64,000 nt of DNA from Anseranas semipalmata (lineage: Eukaryota > Chordata > Aves > Anseriformes > Anseranatidae), in assembly GCA_013399115.1 (NCBI GenBank), contig VXAA01001412.1, positions 566,145-630,144 on the forward strand. Direction: 5' to 3'. Position 1 is the stretch's first letter. Every line of letters starts with the position of its first letter. Both the position numbers and the translations under genes were made by a program. Positions 49,501-63,639 of this stretch are shown piece by piece. Below the pieces are notes generated by a model. That model was not told the origin of the DNA and ran no database searches. It worked only from the letters and a program-made list of their open reading frames with translations.

Positions 49501-52500
49501 GGCGTTATCCCAATGCACATCCCTGGGGGCTGTGGTGTGGTCCAGGGAGCAGCAGGGTCTGGTAGGTGGTGGTGGTTCAGTAGCGGGAGAGCTGGGTCTG
49601 TCGGCACCTCTGCCCCAGCCTGCGGAGCCCCCACAGGGTGTCCCCAGGTGTGGCTCCTGGGTCCAAGAGGCTAACAGCTTCTTCTGCCTGGCGCGGGCAT
49701 TGCAAAGGGTTAAGGTGGCACTGAGTAAATACTGGGGAGAAGAGAAAAAATTGTTTTTGCAAAAGAAGAAAGGATCTGTCTTTTTGTGATACTAATCTAG
49801 GATGAGGACCCAGGGTCTTTTGATCTTGCTGTACAATTTCTTCTCTGTTTTTTAAATATGGTGTTTTTATTTACAACTAGCTCAGGAAGGCGATGTAACG
49901 TATCCTCCTCTAACGTACTAAAGGGAACGCATACAAGTTGTTAGGACATACTATATTTACTGATTAGGTAATAACATGGCAAGGCAAATAAAAGATTTTA
50001 TGACAAATTTAAATAGCAGTGGATTAAAGTTCAGGGGACTGGGGATTAAGAAAAGGGACTTCATCTGGTCATAGTAGATAGTGGCCATTAAACTGTCCTC
50101 TGGGAGATTTGCTGAGCCTTGAATAATAGGAGCGTGTTTGTGTGTGCATGAATTGCCACACCTTGTTTCTCTTAATCGAATGCAGTCTCAAGCTACTCCT
50201 AAATTGTGCCTCCCTCCCTTACTTGCCTCCCACCCCCCATTGGCTTTCTTTGTTCTGTTTATAGGCTTATAAGTGGGAAATAAAACTTAATTGACTGCTT
50301 ATGCTATATTTAACATAGTGACATACCTAAATCCAATTATGCAGGGGAAAATAATGAATGCCAGATCATCAGTAAGGTGCATTGCCGTCAGCAATGTCCA
50401 TCCTTTTTACCTTTCTTTGCGTTTCCTACAGTGACTGCAGTATAGGCAGGTGAAGGGAAAACTATTCCATAATAAATACTGTAAAAATGTTTGGTGCATA
50501 AGACCATGTCTCCCTGTTTTTGTAAATTTGAAGTGCTCAAGTTTATAGAAGATGTGGTTGTGCTAATTAGAATGCTCCAGCAAAACCTTTGCTAGTGGTA
50601 CCACACTGATAAGTCCCAATGCAATTTAAAAAAAAAAAAAAAAAGTTGATTCATTTCTTGAGCGCATCTTTTTTAAGCCATGCAATTTTTTGAAACTGTA
50701 CTGGGATTTATTTTGAAGCACATCTTGACTTTTAATAAATATACCAAAAGTGCTTTAAAATATATCATAGCTAATTTTGCTCTGCCACAAATCCATCATT
50801 TTGTATTGCCTTTAACAAACCTTTTTCTATAAGAGAGAGGAAATGGTTCTCTCTATGGTGTGTTTTCCTTTCAATTTTCCTGGTAGTCAATGTTTAGGGG
50901 AAAAAATACCCAGAAAAATCTACCAATGTATCAGCCCTAAAGGAAGGATGCACAGAAACGTGTTGTTTCATGGCAGCTGAAGTGGAGTAAAGGTACGAGG
51001 TAAAACAGCAATAGTGGAACAGCTTACTGTGCACGATGTCAGCTTAGGAAACCCACTTCATATGGCTGGCAGATTTCTGTGCTGGAGAGGGGTCCAGGAC
51101 TGAAAATCTGTCTCTGGGAGCAAACCTGGGGTTGGTTTGCATATCAGACTCTTGCATTTCTTGTGTTGCCTGTGGGCTCCTCAGTGCTGTTCATGTAGCA
51201 AGAGAAATACCTGCAATTCCAACTCAAACGCTTGGGCCTTTAGTGGCATTCGGTTAATGCTTGGCAAGTATGATTATAACAATCATCGTGTTGCTTAATC
51301 GTTGCCGGTGCCAAGGGTTGTTAGTAGGGATTGCAAACAAGATGAGAAATTGGAACATTTGTATGTTACGGACTGAATGGGAGAATCTCCAAGTGGCTTA
51401 TTATTTTTTTTTTCCTATGGTAAATTTTAGATTATCAAACCAAGTATCATAAAAAAAAAAAAAAATTAGATGACCGCTAGCTGAGTAATCTTTTCACTTA
51501 AACCTTGAGAAAATTCACTGGAAAAATGACGGTACAAGCTGCCTGCTGCCACAGCACTGAGCTGGACATGCAGAATTGTGTAGGAGTTTGAGAAATAATC
51601 TAAGTTTTTTTCCCATGTGTACACCTAAGAGGCATCTCCAAGGGACGTGTGTGGGACTTCCCACTTTTTTCCCCTCTGAAAGCTTTGTGCTCTGTTGCAT
51701 AGTTCAAAAGGGGAGGAGAAAAGCTTTGCTTCATGGAAAGGAATGAGGAAATGAGTTAGAAGCTGTCATTTTGGGCTTGCCACCTTCACACTTTCAGTCC
51801 AGGCCAAATAGCTGCAGGGTTTCAGAGCTGCCAGTCTCTGCAGCTGTTGCAGGCAGTATTTGCAGCTGTGTATGGACTATGGTAGACAGATGATGGGTAT
51901 TTCAGGAATGAGCTGCTTCTGCATGATGCTTTTCTTGATGCAATTTCTGGAAGCTCAGTTCCAATGTATGGGAGCATGTGTGTGAGAAGGGAAGGAAAAA
52001 GGCCAGAGATTGCTTCTGGGAGGCCGGATGCCCATGTTAATTTGCACTGAGCAGTTTGGGAGGAGCTCTGCCTGCAGCAGTGAGGCTTGTGATCCACAAT
52101 GAGAAAGCTGCCTTGTCAGGCACTGAGCCTCACAGTGTCTGGCAACACTGCAGTGTCATCTCACCAATGAGGTACTGGTTTCCACATATGAAGCAGACAG
52201 CAACTTTAATGGAAGACATTTTAGGGCAGGGAGCTTTAAAAGTTATTCCATTATCCTGTAGTTATACAATTATGATATATCGTAGCATGCAACATGCTAC
52301 AGTTGTGATGACTGCAGTGTACTCTGTCTTCAACTTACAGATAAGATGTGGCAGAAACTGGTATTTCTCGGTTAGCAGACATGCTTCTGAAATGTCCTTG
52401 GATTGCCAAAGTTGCTTAATATACAAGGAAGTCAGAGTAAAGTGTGGGATACCTGAACTAATTACCTAGAAATGCCAGCCTGAGGCTGGCTAAAGCCTGA

Positions 52501-55500
52501 TCTGATTAGCATTCAGTATCAGTGCTGGCAACTGATGAGGAACAGAAACTAACAGAGCAACAAAAAGATGAAAGGGAAGTGCTTCCTACCTGTCATTCAG
52601 ACATTTCTCCCTAATGATCCCCTTCTGCAGCACTTGCAGCCTGTTCAGGAGATGGCTCACTGATGGGAAGCGGGGCTGGGCAATTGGGTGGCCGTGCGTT
52701 GGCGTGTGGGTTAGGGCACGTGGGTGTCTGTCACCTCAAAGCCACGTATCCAGAGGGGTTTGGGAGGCAAGGGGTGGTGAGACACAGCGCAGGCTGAGCA
52801 CTGGTGGGCAGCCAGAGTTTGGCCAGGCAGCCAGCGAAGTCCCAACACGCTTGGTTAAGATGGCGTGAGAAGAGGAAGAAGCTGAAAGCCAAATGAGCAG
52901 CCAGCAGAAATCAGGGTAGGGTGGCTGAAGCAGTGGGGCTTCTCCAGGTCCTGGGGTGGCCCTGCTCTGCCGGCAGGAGGGTGCATCAAGGATCACAAGT
53001 GCTTTCTGTACTAAATGGGAAGGTAAAAAATGCAGTGTCTTTTGTGAACTATAACACCATTTTTCACCATTAGTTTCTAAATCTAATAACCACAACTTAG
53101 ACTTGCTGGTAGGAAAAAAAAAAATGCTTTGTGCAGGATAATTACTAATTTATTTAAAAAACAAAATTGAGGCTGTCTGTGATTTGGGTCTAATTTCACA
53201 TTTATTTTTCATAGTTTGTTTGCTTAGTAGCTCTGCAGTAAGACAGTGATTAGTTAAATCAGTTATACATAAATTCAAAGACTTGTTCTTCATTTTAGAT
53301 GTTCAGACTTAATTGGATCTAAATCAGATTAAAAAGTGACTTCTGAGGGAAAAATACCCCCAAGCATGAAAAGATGGTTATTTTTTTTTTAACTTATCAC
53401 TTAAATGGCAGTAGAGATTTCTATCTTTGTAACATTTATTCTCTGATACAACTTGTAATTCTATTTAACATTTGAAGAAAATACTTATATGTTAAAATGT
53501 TAGGAGTGCAGAGTAGGAGGAAGCCACTAACTTATCTTCCTCAGAATAAACAGTTTCCTAGTCCAGAGTATTTTCTTCAGATTGTAATGGAATTTTAAAT
53601 TTAAATGTTATGAAAGGAGGTCATTCTACACGTTTATTAGCATATATTAATTTCTGTGAAATCATATAACACAAGCTGTATTAAAACCGTGGAAGAGTCT
53701 GGTCCTCTCTGAGGAGATGCCCTAGCAGATCTGGTAGTGGATCATTCTGGGAGTGAAGCTGATAGTTTCTCCATCGCATTGTAAGGGACCAAGAGAGATT
53801 TATTTATGGGCTTGGGCCGCGTATGTAAACATGAATTATTGAATAATGAAAAATAGGGTTGGAAAAAATTGGATGAAGATGGAGTAGATTTCAGTGCTGT
53901 AAAAATGTCCAGAAACTACATCTGCAAACCCATCAGAGGAAGATACTTGTAAAGAAGTAGAGCATCACTCCATCCTGACTGTCGGAGCACAGATTATGCC
54001 ACGGGGCAATAGCATTTGCTACCTGGCTTTTGCCTAGCTTACTGACTTAGAGTGTTTTAGGCATTTGGACAAACAGATCAGCTGCAGGATCAGCTGTCTG
54101 TGGCTTTCCAGGTTCCTTGTGATGCAGAAGATGGAGGACTTCATGCAAAATCAGGTACTTAACCATATGCGAGGCAGGGGGAATGTACAGATTCTGGAGG
54201 AGTGAGTAGAGATTTGTATTCGGATAATTCCACATCTGGAATGGTCCAAGGCTGAGCAATTCAAGCCATCTGTCCCCATATGTGTCTTCTCTAGTCAGCT
54301 TGACACAGAGTGCTACCACAAAGATAAGAAAGGCAGAAGGAATAACAAGCGTTGACTCCAAATGTCTGTGTTCATCTTTCCCATCAATTATTTAGACAAG
54401 AAAGATTTACATGAAAATTAATCATTAAATTTTGAATTGCTTCTTTACATCAATAATGAAATAGCCGCATCAAATACAAACAGATAAAGAGAATAGGATA
54501 AGAAATCGTCCTTAATACACAAAAGGAGAAGTAATATTTTAATGAAACTATAAAGCTCATTACTGCTTTACAATGGAGGGTTACTGTCAGTGACCTAGAA
54601 TAGAGAGCTTTATATGCTGAACATGAAACCTCCTGTTTAATCTATGATATTCGATGCTGGCATATTAAAAATTGTGGGCTGGATTCTGCTATATTCCATA
54701 AAACAGTACTTTTTGGTACCAAAATAATTTTCAGAAAGTCAGAAGGTTGTCTTTCAAGTGTGTGTATCCAGAAGTATCATGGAAGACACTGAATTTCAAC
54801 ATAACTTTTTGAAAAATTTTAAACCATTTCTGTCAAGTACATTTCAGTCTGAGAGTAAGCCTACAAAGTACAAGTTCTGTGGTAATTTCCAAACTAATAT
54901 GAATTGCCGTGATTGTATCATTAATCTAAAAATGCTGGGAGAAGGGCTTGGTATGCTTCTTGATGTTCCAGCTGAAATGCAATAACCTAAAATTTTAGCT
55001 TCTTTTGCCCCTACTCACCAAGTAAATTTATAATGCTTCTGTCCAGAAAAAAATGTCTGGGAAGCATGAAGAATATGCAACCTGTATGCATAAAAATCTG
55101 AAAGTAGATAAAAGTGTCATTATTTTATCATATATTTATGTTACTCATTTAATAACATCATGTTGGTGTTACCTTTAGGAGTTTTGAATGCTCAGTGATG
55201 AGAAAACAGCAAACTAAGTCAGATGCAGCATTGACCTGGAAAGCATTGAGACCCTGCGGTATTTTTGGTAGGTACAAAAACTTTTCCAAATTCCATTACT
55301 TTTAACTTGCTAGTGGATCTTTTCAAAGCCTTGTGTGTGACAGAGTCGCTTCCAAAGGCATACTGTGCCCTACATCTGTGAATATAAAACACTAAAGGAG
55401 TGGTAAGCATTGCTATGACAAAATAACTTACATAATATGTCTGTGTCTAGGGGAGTACTGTGTAATTACAAATCAGGTAGTGGTAACAATGCACGCTGCT

Positions 55501-57249
55501 GTGGCGTAAGTTCTGTTCAAACCTGGAAGAAGCCAGGCATCAGGCCCAGCGGCCCATCTCTGTACATTTGTGCTGGCTGCTTCCTTCGCCACAAAGTCTG
55601 AATCCCGTCATCTGCCGGAATGAGCCTGAGAAAGTGCATTTTGACAGGGGACTGCCTGCACTGGCATGTTGTCCTTCCTTCTTGCCTTCCCCTCCTCACC
55701 GCCTCTCCACCTTTTCCAGCTGGGAGCATTTCTGCACTCTCACTGCCATAGACCTGCAGTTTGCTGACCACGGCAGCTGACGGAAGAATAGTTGTCCACA
55801 TGCAGTAACACAGCACGTGTAGGTTCAATGCCTCTGTGAGCAAGAAACCAGGGAAGTTAGGAAGATATGCACTACTCCCTGACCTGTTCCAACTCCTTCA
55901 TTTAATGTTGACTTCATTTTGATATGGGTTTGTCTTGCCATTTCTCTTCGTTATTTCACCAGATTGGTACCTGTATTGACTTAAAGGGAAGACAAGCATA
56001 AAGTCAATTGCACTTGCTGTAATTACCCAGATCTTAAAAGGGAAAGACATTTATTTAATTTGCTTTGCAACCTATGAGCTTAAGAGGTTCATTAATTTTG
56101 TAGGAAGTAAATAAGTTCCGGTGTTTTGTTCTGGAATTTATCACTTCTTTTTGTCTTTCCATTTTAACTGGTAATTCAGGCTCTGCGTCTTGCTTGACTA
56201 TGCTCTGTGAGAGACCACATCTGGGCCTTTTCAGCTTGGGACACCCTTGTGCAGAAAACAGAGGTATTTGGTGCCACATGGGTTCAGGAGCACAGGTAGC
56301 AGGGTTGCAGTTGGGGGTGCTTCACTAAGCATTGCGCTGACGCAGGCCAATATATGTATTTTACTGATACCAGGGTGGGCTTCTTGGGCGTAGATGCTAC
56401 TGGTCTTGCAAAACATGCATCTCTCGCTGAGTGGCATGAGAAGTGCTCATGGCATGTCAGCCAGACAGGAAATAACAACCGTAGCCCTCTTGTCTGCTGT
56501 CTTCTAGCAGACAGGAAACGCAACTGGATGAGGAAGTTTCGTTCAAGAGAGAAGAAGTTCTCTTGAGGCCACTATATTAGGAGCTTTGGAGGGGGGAGAG
56601 GTGCTAGATATAGAAGATAATTTCCCATTCTACTATTTTAAGTAGAGATAAAAATGCAGGCTGATTATCTTATCTCCATAAACTGCTTCTTTTCATTTAG
56701 TATATTTTACCACCCAAAGCAGATGCCACACAAAGAGTTGTGGTTGGGAGGCATGTAGTTATTTATCTCGGTCAAAATGTCTCAGTTAAAAAGCTATCAG
56801 TAGGAGATAATAATAATAATAAATACATATGGCTTTTGGCTAGATGAATACAAGATTATACTAAACAGAACATATTCCTGAAAAGAATAATAGTAACTAA
56901 TTAGAAATCTCCAGTTATGCTTAGAGTTGTAAGAATGTGAAATCAAATTTAATTATGCAAGGTCCCACTTGTGCCAAAGGTGTTATAAAGAATATCTTTA
57001 TGGAAACATCCAATATAAGAAAATGATTGGTGCTATTATTAGCATGCTCAGTTGCACATTTTCTTTATAGTAGTTTAAAGTTTAGTGATGGTATTTGTAG
57101 GGCTAATTACCATGAATCTGCACAGCAGTCATTGGGATAGCCATACGAAAGGCATCTGTTTTTGCACTGGTAAGTTATTGATGACTCCAAAGCAAGCTTT
57201 GGCTAAATTCTTTATAGCAAGTATATGTACAAACAGGTATTTGAAAGTG

Positions 57250-60200
57250 TAAATATCTCTGTTCCCTTGCAAGCCTGAACAGTGAGCATTGCTCCTTCAC
57301 TCCTGCGTGCTAGCAGAGGACTGCTGGCAAGCATCAGCACTTGGTACGGTGAGTTCAGCAGAACGCTGGGTGATAGGAACGGTCTGAGGGCAGGGAGCAG
57401 GCAAACATGGGCAGAAAGGAAGGCAAACAGTAGCCGTATACGTTCCCTGATGGCCAGTTTTCTAGGAACGCTGAGAAGGAAAGCTAAGGTGTCAGGTGTG
57501 GGCATAATAGCCCAAGATAAAATCCTAGTGCGCAGCAAGGATATCGTGCACCTTGTGCCTGAGGAAAGGGAGCTAGCTGGGCAACCCTGAGCGTGAGCCA
57601 AGGGCTCTTCCAGCAGCACTCAGGGTGTCCTGATCCGGGAGATCGTGGCCTCCCACGGTGACAGCAGCTCTTAGGTGACGCTGCTTACCAGCATAGTCGT
57701 GGAGGAGAACTGATCGTGAGATATACGCTGTGATACTAGGGGGATGTGGGAAGAAGGTCTGATGAAAAAACATTATTTTTGGAATTGACACAGAAGTCGG
57801 GTATGGTTTCTGGTTAGGGCTGTGCCACCCAGACTATTTCCCCCTCCTCTCCTGGCTGTTCAGCCACATGTAATGAATTCGCCCCCCGATGCAGCCTCCC
57901 TGGAGGTGATGCTAGCAACGTGGGTAAATGCTTTCAAAACCATGCAAGTCTTCCCTCTGATATTGTCAGGCCCTGCGAGGGAAAGTGTTTTCCTCTCTGT
58001 TATGAGAGCTTTCCTTTCAAAGAGTGTTTTGTGATTCCAAGACCCAGAAATGGCTGTTTCCCACCAGTAACGATCCCTGCAGGCCACGGCAAAGCAGTTT
58101 GATCTTTCATCCCTCCTGGCCTGGCACAGAGGGACTGTCTCTCTCCTTCCCTGCCTACCTTGAAGGTAATCACAAGGCACACATCCCGCTCGCTGCCACT
58201 CCTCTCCCCTGCTTCGCCAGCTCACACGGAAGCGTTAGCCCTGGCAGCGCGGCTGCGGGGCCGGTCCCTGCAGGGCAGGGTGGCCGCACGCTGCATCAGG
58301 AGGGAGCTGGCGTGTGGTTCACCCCAGCCACCCCGCACCTCGTGCTTAGCTCTCCCCGGGTGGCGTGGTCAGAGTCGGGGCTGGAAACCTCTGGGTTTGG
58401 TTCCTCTCATCTCCTCAAACGTACCTTAGCAGGGAGAGGAGCTGCGCCGTGGGTCTCAGCCTTGGCTAGCATGTTCCTGGGCTGTGCGCTCCGGTAGCCG
58501 GAGGCCGGCCAGGGAAAGGCAGCAGTGCACAGCACAAGCGTTTCTCCCAGCTGATCCGCAGGCCGTGCTGGAAAAGGAGGGTCGAGTCAGCTGGATTGGG
58601 GGGTCATTCCTGCTACTGAGTGTGGCTGCCAGGAACCTGGGCTGGGATTCGCTTCTCATCATCTCAGAAATCTGTGGTGCATGTACATCTACAGCTGAGC
58701 TGGGCACTCTAGGCTTCCCTTTAGTTAATGGAGAGAATTAGGTATTTTTAGGCATGACTCACCTGTCCTATTTTAGCTCTCTATTTAGTGCATGACGAAT
58801 TGTACCATATCCATTAACTTTAAAGAGAGTCTAATCCAAGTAGCTCAGATGTGGACCTGTTAATTGATTTATTCAGATGAATTCTACCCCTGTGTGCCAA
58901 GGTCTTTAAAGCATCCGCTAACTTCCAAGGCTAAAGCTGACACAGAAGGAGAGAGGCGGTGCAGAAAGCTGTTGTTTGCTTTGCTTTTTTTTTTTNGACA
59001 TCTCTTCAGGTGTGATTTTTGGCAGCCAAGCACTTGAGTTGGCTATGGTCATTTTGTACTCTGAAAGGTATTGGTCCTCCTCGTGTAGGAGCAATGCAGT
59101 CTCCACCTGTGCGACCTGCATCCGGTGAGAAAAAGAGGACTTTAAGTTGCTTTCTCTCTGAACCATCTGCTTCCCTGTTGACAAGCCCTTCCCTCTCTTG
59201 CTCTATCCCTGCACTCCTTTTCCTCATGGCCCTCCATCCGAGTGTTTCTGAGCACAGGGGCTTGGCTGATGAAACCACAGGAATTCCCCGGAGGTGGTTC
59301 ATGTGCAGGGACCAGCCTGGGACCAGACATAGGCACATCCTTAGGAGTGAAGTATGGAGACGATGAAACGGTGACATGCCTTGTGTGCCCCCATCTTATC
59401 ACACTTGTGCTCTCTGCCTACCGATAGAAACAGGGGCGTCCTCCTTCATCTTCCTGAAGCTGATGTGGGACAGTGACGTTTCCATGGGGGCAGAACTGAC
59501 ACGTGCACACCTCCGAGCCTCCGGCTGTGTCAGGCGCTGCACGAGCTCCCTGAGGACGCTGCAGGCCGTGAAGCGCGGGCAGCTGCTGGCTCCCATGGCC
59601 TGCCTCACACAGCGCTGAGACAACCAGCTGGCATGGCACTGCTGGCGCTCCCGGGGGGCTCTGTAAGGGCATTCTTGGGGTGAGGGGACCTGAGAACATC
59701 AACTAGAGGCAGTAACTGAGGCGTTACTGGTAAATTCAGCCATCTGACAGAAGAAGGATTGAAATTCTCATTTCCAAGCCTTGCTTGTAGCCTGAGTGTT
59801 GGTGCACCTCTTCCTTCCCTTGCTCTGTAATCTGGAGGATTTAGCTTCATCTTTGCTACCCCTTCTCACATCGTGTAGTTGTCAGTGGCTTAACGCTCTA
59901 CCTGCTATTTCTCTGATCTCATTCTTGGCCTGTGTCCATACCAGCTGTCTAATGATGGCATAATCATGAGCTCTGAGGGCTGTCATCCCTAAACTCATTC
60001 TTATTGAATCCGATACTTGCTCTAAACTGTCATATCTACGTACTCACACACACACGATGAGTTTCTGCTTGCTCTCATCCCAGCTAACACAATGAATCCT
60101 GGCTGGACTGAGCACACTGAATCCCGCTTTGTTTTGCTCACTGTTTTGCACTCTGTTTTCAGGCCATTGTTCCAAGAAGCTGAAGAACTTGGCCTGTACG

Positions 60201-60620
60201 GGCTCTTTGAAGGCTGGGGTCAGCGTTTTGATGAATTGCAGAGTCTTTGGATAAAGGGCAAACGTTGATCCAGATGAATGGGATTTCTTCTCTACAGGAG
60301 AAGTGTAGATGTCCAAGGACCTGTAGGATGCAGAGAATTCATCTCGTGCAGCTGATACTTTATAAATCTGAGCTCAGAGTGCACATCCAGCTGCTGGTGT
60401 CAGAGCACAACAATGATGCAACTCCCAGCGGGCACTGTCTCTCGTCCTCCTGGATCTGTCCACAACAGGTAGCCTCCTGCCACCACCTGAGCTTCTTCAA
60501 GCTCCCTGCTCTGGTGCGAGATGATCCTGTAGGATGTCTGATAATACTGAGTGCTGCGTCCGTGTCCCAGGACCCTGTTTCCCAGTAATCCTCTTCTTTA
60601 GAAGGAAGGAAGAGCACACA
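57250..60620. other. GC-richer stretch with overlapping unrecognised ORFs
   Basis: GC content rises compared with the DNA to the left, and reading frames of about 60-157 codons overlap on both strands. Examples are a plus-strand frame at 57282-57590, a plus-strand frame at 58024-58497, and minus-strand frames at 59399-59623 and 60044-60316. None shows a domain I recognise. Chance ORFs in GC-rich DNA, an untranslated RNA gene or a decayed retroelement would all fit. A splice-like pair, TTTTTGGCAG at about 59023 and CATCCG/GTGAGA at 59125, brackets a 102-base plus-strand candidate exon with weak support. Confidence 0.3.
58996..58996. other. Single ambiguous base next to poly-T
   Basis: One N at the end of a long T run, a likely homopolymer sequencing uncertainty. 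Confidence 0.95.
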
Positions 60621-62700
60621 CATGGCAGGTCCTACCTCTATCAGTTACTGCATATCTGAAATACGTCCAGATGCTAGAAGAACTTCTGTAAGATAGCATA
60701 AAATATATAATATACAAGTCATTTGGCACACTTTGAGAGCTCTGTCCTACAATTCTTTCTCCTTCCGCTTCTCTCATTGTTAATGAAACAGCTGCTCTTT
60801 GCTTTCAGGCTTAAACATATTTTTAGATTCCTTTTATGCTGTTGGCCCTTTGAAATGCATGAAGTGCTGTGAAAGAAAGGCATTGCTGTGAGGCAAGAGG
60901 AAGGCCTATAGGTGAAATCATGTCTGGTAACAAGAGTCTGAGTCTCACCTATTCATCTCCTCTTTCCTTTGTTTCTGTAAAGGGGCTCTGTTCCCTTGGG
61001 CGCGTGGTTGCATACCTTTTCTGCCTTTAGTTAAGCATTACACTGATATCAGCCAAGGTCCTTCATTAGCACAGCACCAGCCGCTGGATCCCTCCTTTGT
61101 GGGGGCTGGGGGCTGCAGAGCCCGTGTGGTCTCAGTGCACGGTCCTGCTCCCACCATAGGAAATGTGCTGGTCCAAAGAGGACAGGGAGGTGGAGGAGCT
61201 TGGATTTCAAGGAGAGAAGCTGGAGAACAGCACAGAAGGGAGGTGGGCATTAGGGGAAGCTGTAGATGAAACAATGCACGCGGAAAGTAGGATTTATTTA
61301 TTGGATGAGCAGTAAGACAACATTTCTTAGAGCTGATAGATTCTAACTGGGATGTCAGGCGTTGCATTTGTGCACGAGGGTTTCACACAAAGGGGTATGG
61401 GTGGGCAAATAGAATATAATGATCTAAATAGTCAGGTTCTCCTGATGGTTGTGAATGCCAATAGATAAGCAAATCCAGAACCAATGGATCAGTGTATGCA
61501 ACTCCTCTGTACACTATGATCTGACCAACATGACCACAGATGTTAGGAGTAATGGTTTTAAATGTGATATAAATCGTTGCATAACTTCATTAGTTATTTA
61601 CCGCCTACAATTAATTAGTTCAGCACTATACTACCTTAAGCAGCAATTCCTTACGGGATTTACAGTTTGTAGGCTGAAGGCCCAGCTGTGTCTTAGCTGA
61701 CAGCAGTGAACGTGCTGTGGTTAATTGGAGTGGGAAGTGTTATGGTTGCAGTACTCAGCTGACTCAGTGTTGACAACTTAGTCATTTCTTTAAAAACCCA
61801 AGCCAGGCTCAGAACACTTTGGCTGACTAAAAAAAAATTAAAATATTTTTGTGTCCTGTCTTCTGAGTTCTAGGCTCCTGAAAAACGTTTCTGAGCTGAC
61901 AAAATAATTTTGTATTCCCAGACCCTTTTTCTCATTGCTGCAACCATTGCCACCATGAAGGGGAAGAGGACTTTTGATTGCTCTACATCCCTGCACTGAT
62001 GCACAATTTTACTGGAATCTGAATCACCTCCAAAGTATCAGCTAAATGCTGGCTAAAGACAAGGAGATCTTCATGGAGCAGGGGTTGGTTTCCTTTTTAT
62101 GGTAGAAAACTGTGGTTTGAATTCTGTGCTACAGAGTAGATCTAGCAATAAAATGTGTCTCTGAGCAGTGACTACTGCAGGTTCGTACTAGCCCGGTTAC
62201 AGACGGGTAAGTTTGTACACAGGAAATTATGAACAGTCCGTAACACTCCTGATTTCCTACTGCCTCCGCGTGGGTTCCTGCACTGATGAAACTGAATTTT
62301 GAGTTTTTCAGGATCTGTGTATGTGGTATTACACAGATTGCGACTAACTGCCAGGATTTCTCCTGTCTAGAATAAAACTATGACACCTGTATGAGTATTT
62401 GCGTGCTTATTTACACAGCAGACTGTGCAGTCTAGAAAGCCATACTTTATTAAATAGAGCATGTTAAGGACTAAGGTGGTTGGGAAAAATCATCCTTCCT
62501 AACATGATCAGTACTAATTCTTACCTGCTTTTCTTGCCCCTACTCTCAGTATTTTAAGAAAATGTTAGGTGTTTGCTTTCATCCCACAATGCAGTAGAAA
62601 ATACACCACAGCATAAAAATAGTGTTGGATGAATGGAATGTAAAGTCTAATAAAAGTGATCGATGGGAGCAGCTGTAGAGACGGTGAATATGTCTGTGAT

Positions 62701-62713
62701 TTTTTTTTTTTTT
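62701..62713. repeat. T homopolymer
   Basis: About 12-13 T followed by AAATAA. Simple sequence only. Confidence 0.7.
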
Positions 62714-63639
62714 AAATAACAGTGGAATAAAATAAATTTATAATTTTATAATCTTGTGTTTGACACTGTCCCCAGCACCAAGTCTGCTTTATGTCATTGC
62801 ATAGCGGTCACCAGAGCCTCTTGTTTGGATAAATTAATCAAAGATTTAGGGCCTTGCATTTCTGAAGCTGACATAGACGTGCAAGAAGAAACACTCATAA
62901 TGTTTTTTTATTTAGCACCACCTGACATCGCTGCAGCTGGGAAGGGGTGGTCACTCCTCTTGCCAGTGAGCTCGGTTTCTTAGTTGTCCTTAATCTGCCT
63001 GCTCTGCGCAAAACCATTCCTCTCAGGCTTCTCTAAAGGCCAGCAGTTGCCTGCTTGTGAGTGAGCTGGGTTGGTTTTCTTCTATTTTCCCTGGGCATAA
63101 TAGCAGTATCTATGCATTCTAAGTAGTCGGACAAATAATGGCTGGGAAGTGACGCCAGAAAGCAAAAGCAAGATGATGACATGAACTGGGAAAGACAAAA
63201 GAAAGAGAGGCACAATGAGCTCCTGCGATGTAAGAGGAGGGGAGGCAAGCACTCAGCAGCGGAAGGGGTGTGGGGCTGCTGCTGCATAAGGGCGTGCAGG
63301 AAGCAGGGCGTGGGGCAGGGGCTTGGGGCTGCGGCTGGGTGCAGGGGGCTGTAGGCAGAAAGGGGAGCAGTGTATTTGGGGAGCGCAGAAGCCAGCCGCT
63401 GCAGTGGCACCCACCGGCTCGGTTAGAGATGGAGGGAAGGAGCTAGAAGGAAAAGATGTATAAGTGCAAATAAACCCTGAGAGGTAGAAGCACAGCTGAA
63501 CACAAAGGCCCGTCTCCTGTGTGAGCTGGAAGCAGAGGGATGTGGGGACGTGCCTGGACACAGCCATGGTGCAAGTTTCCCTCAGAAAAGCACAAGACCA
63601 GCTGAGGAAAGGGAGTAGAACCAAGGTGAACCGAGCAGA

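Larger units (their letters stand above)
40441..63600. other. Intergenic region 3' of NELL1, no supported gene
   Basis: Reading frames here are short, overlap on both strands and show no recognised domain. From memory of vertebrate synteny, the next gene downstream of NELL1 is ANO5, a long way off; no anoctamer-like reading was seen. The left half (to about 57 kb) is AT-rich. From about 57.2 kb GC content rises in patches. Repeats, the assembly gap and the 99-bp duplication are listed separately. Confidence 0.7.

Noticed and set aside
40441..63600. Exons of ANO5, the expected downstream neighbour
   Set aside because: No anoctamer-like membrane segment or conserved motif was found in any short frame.
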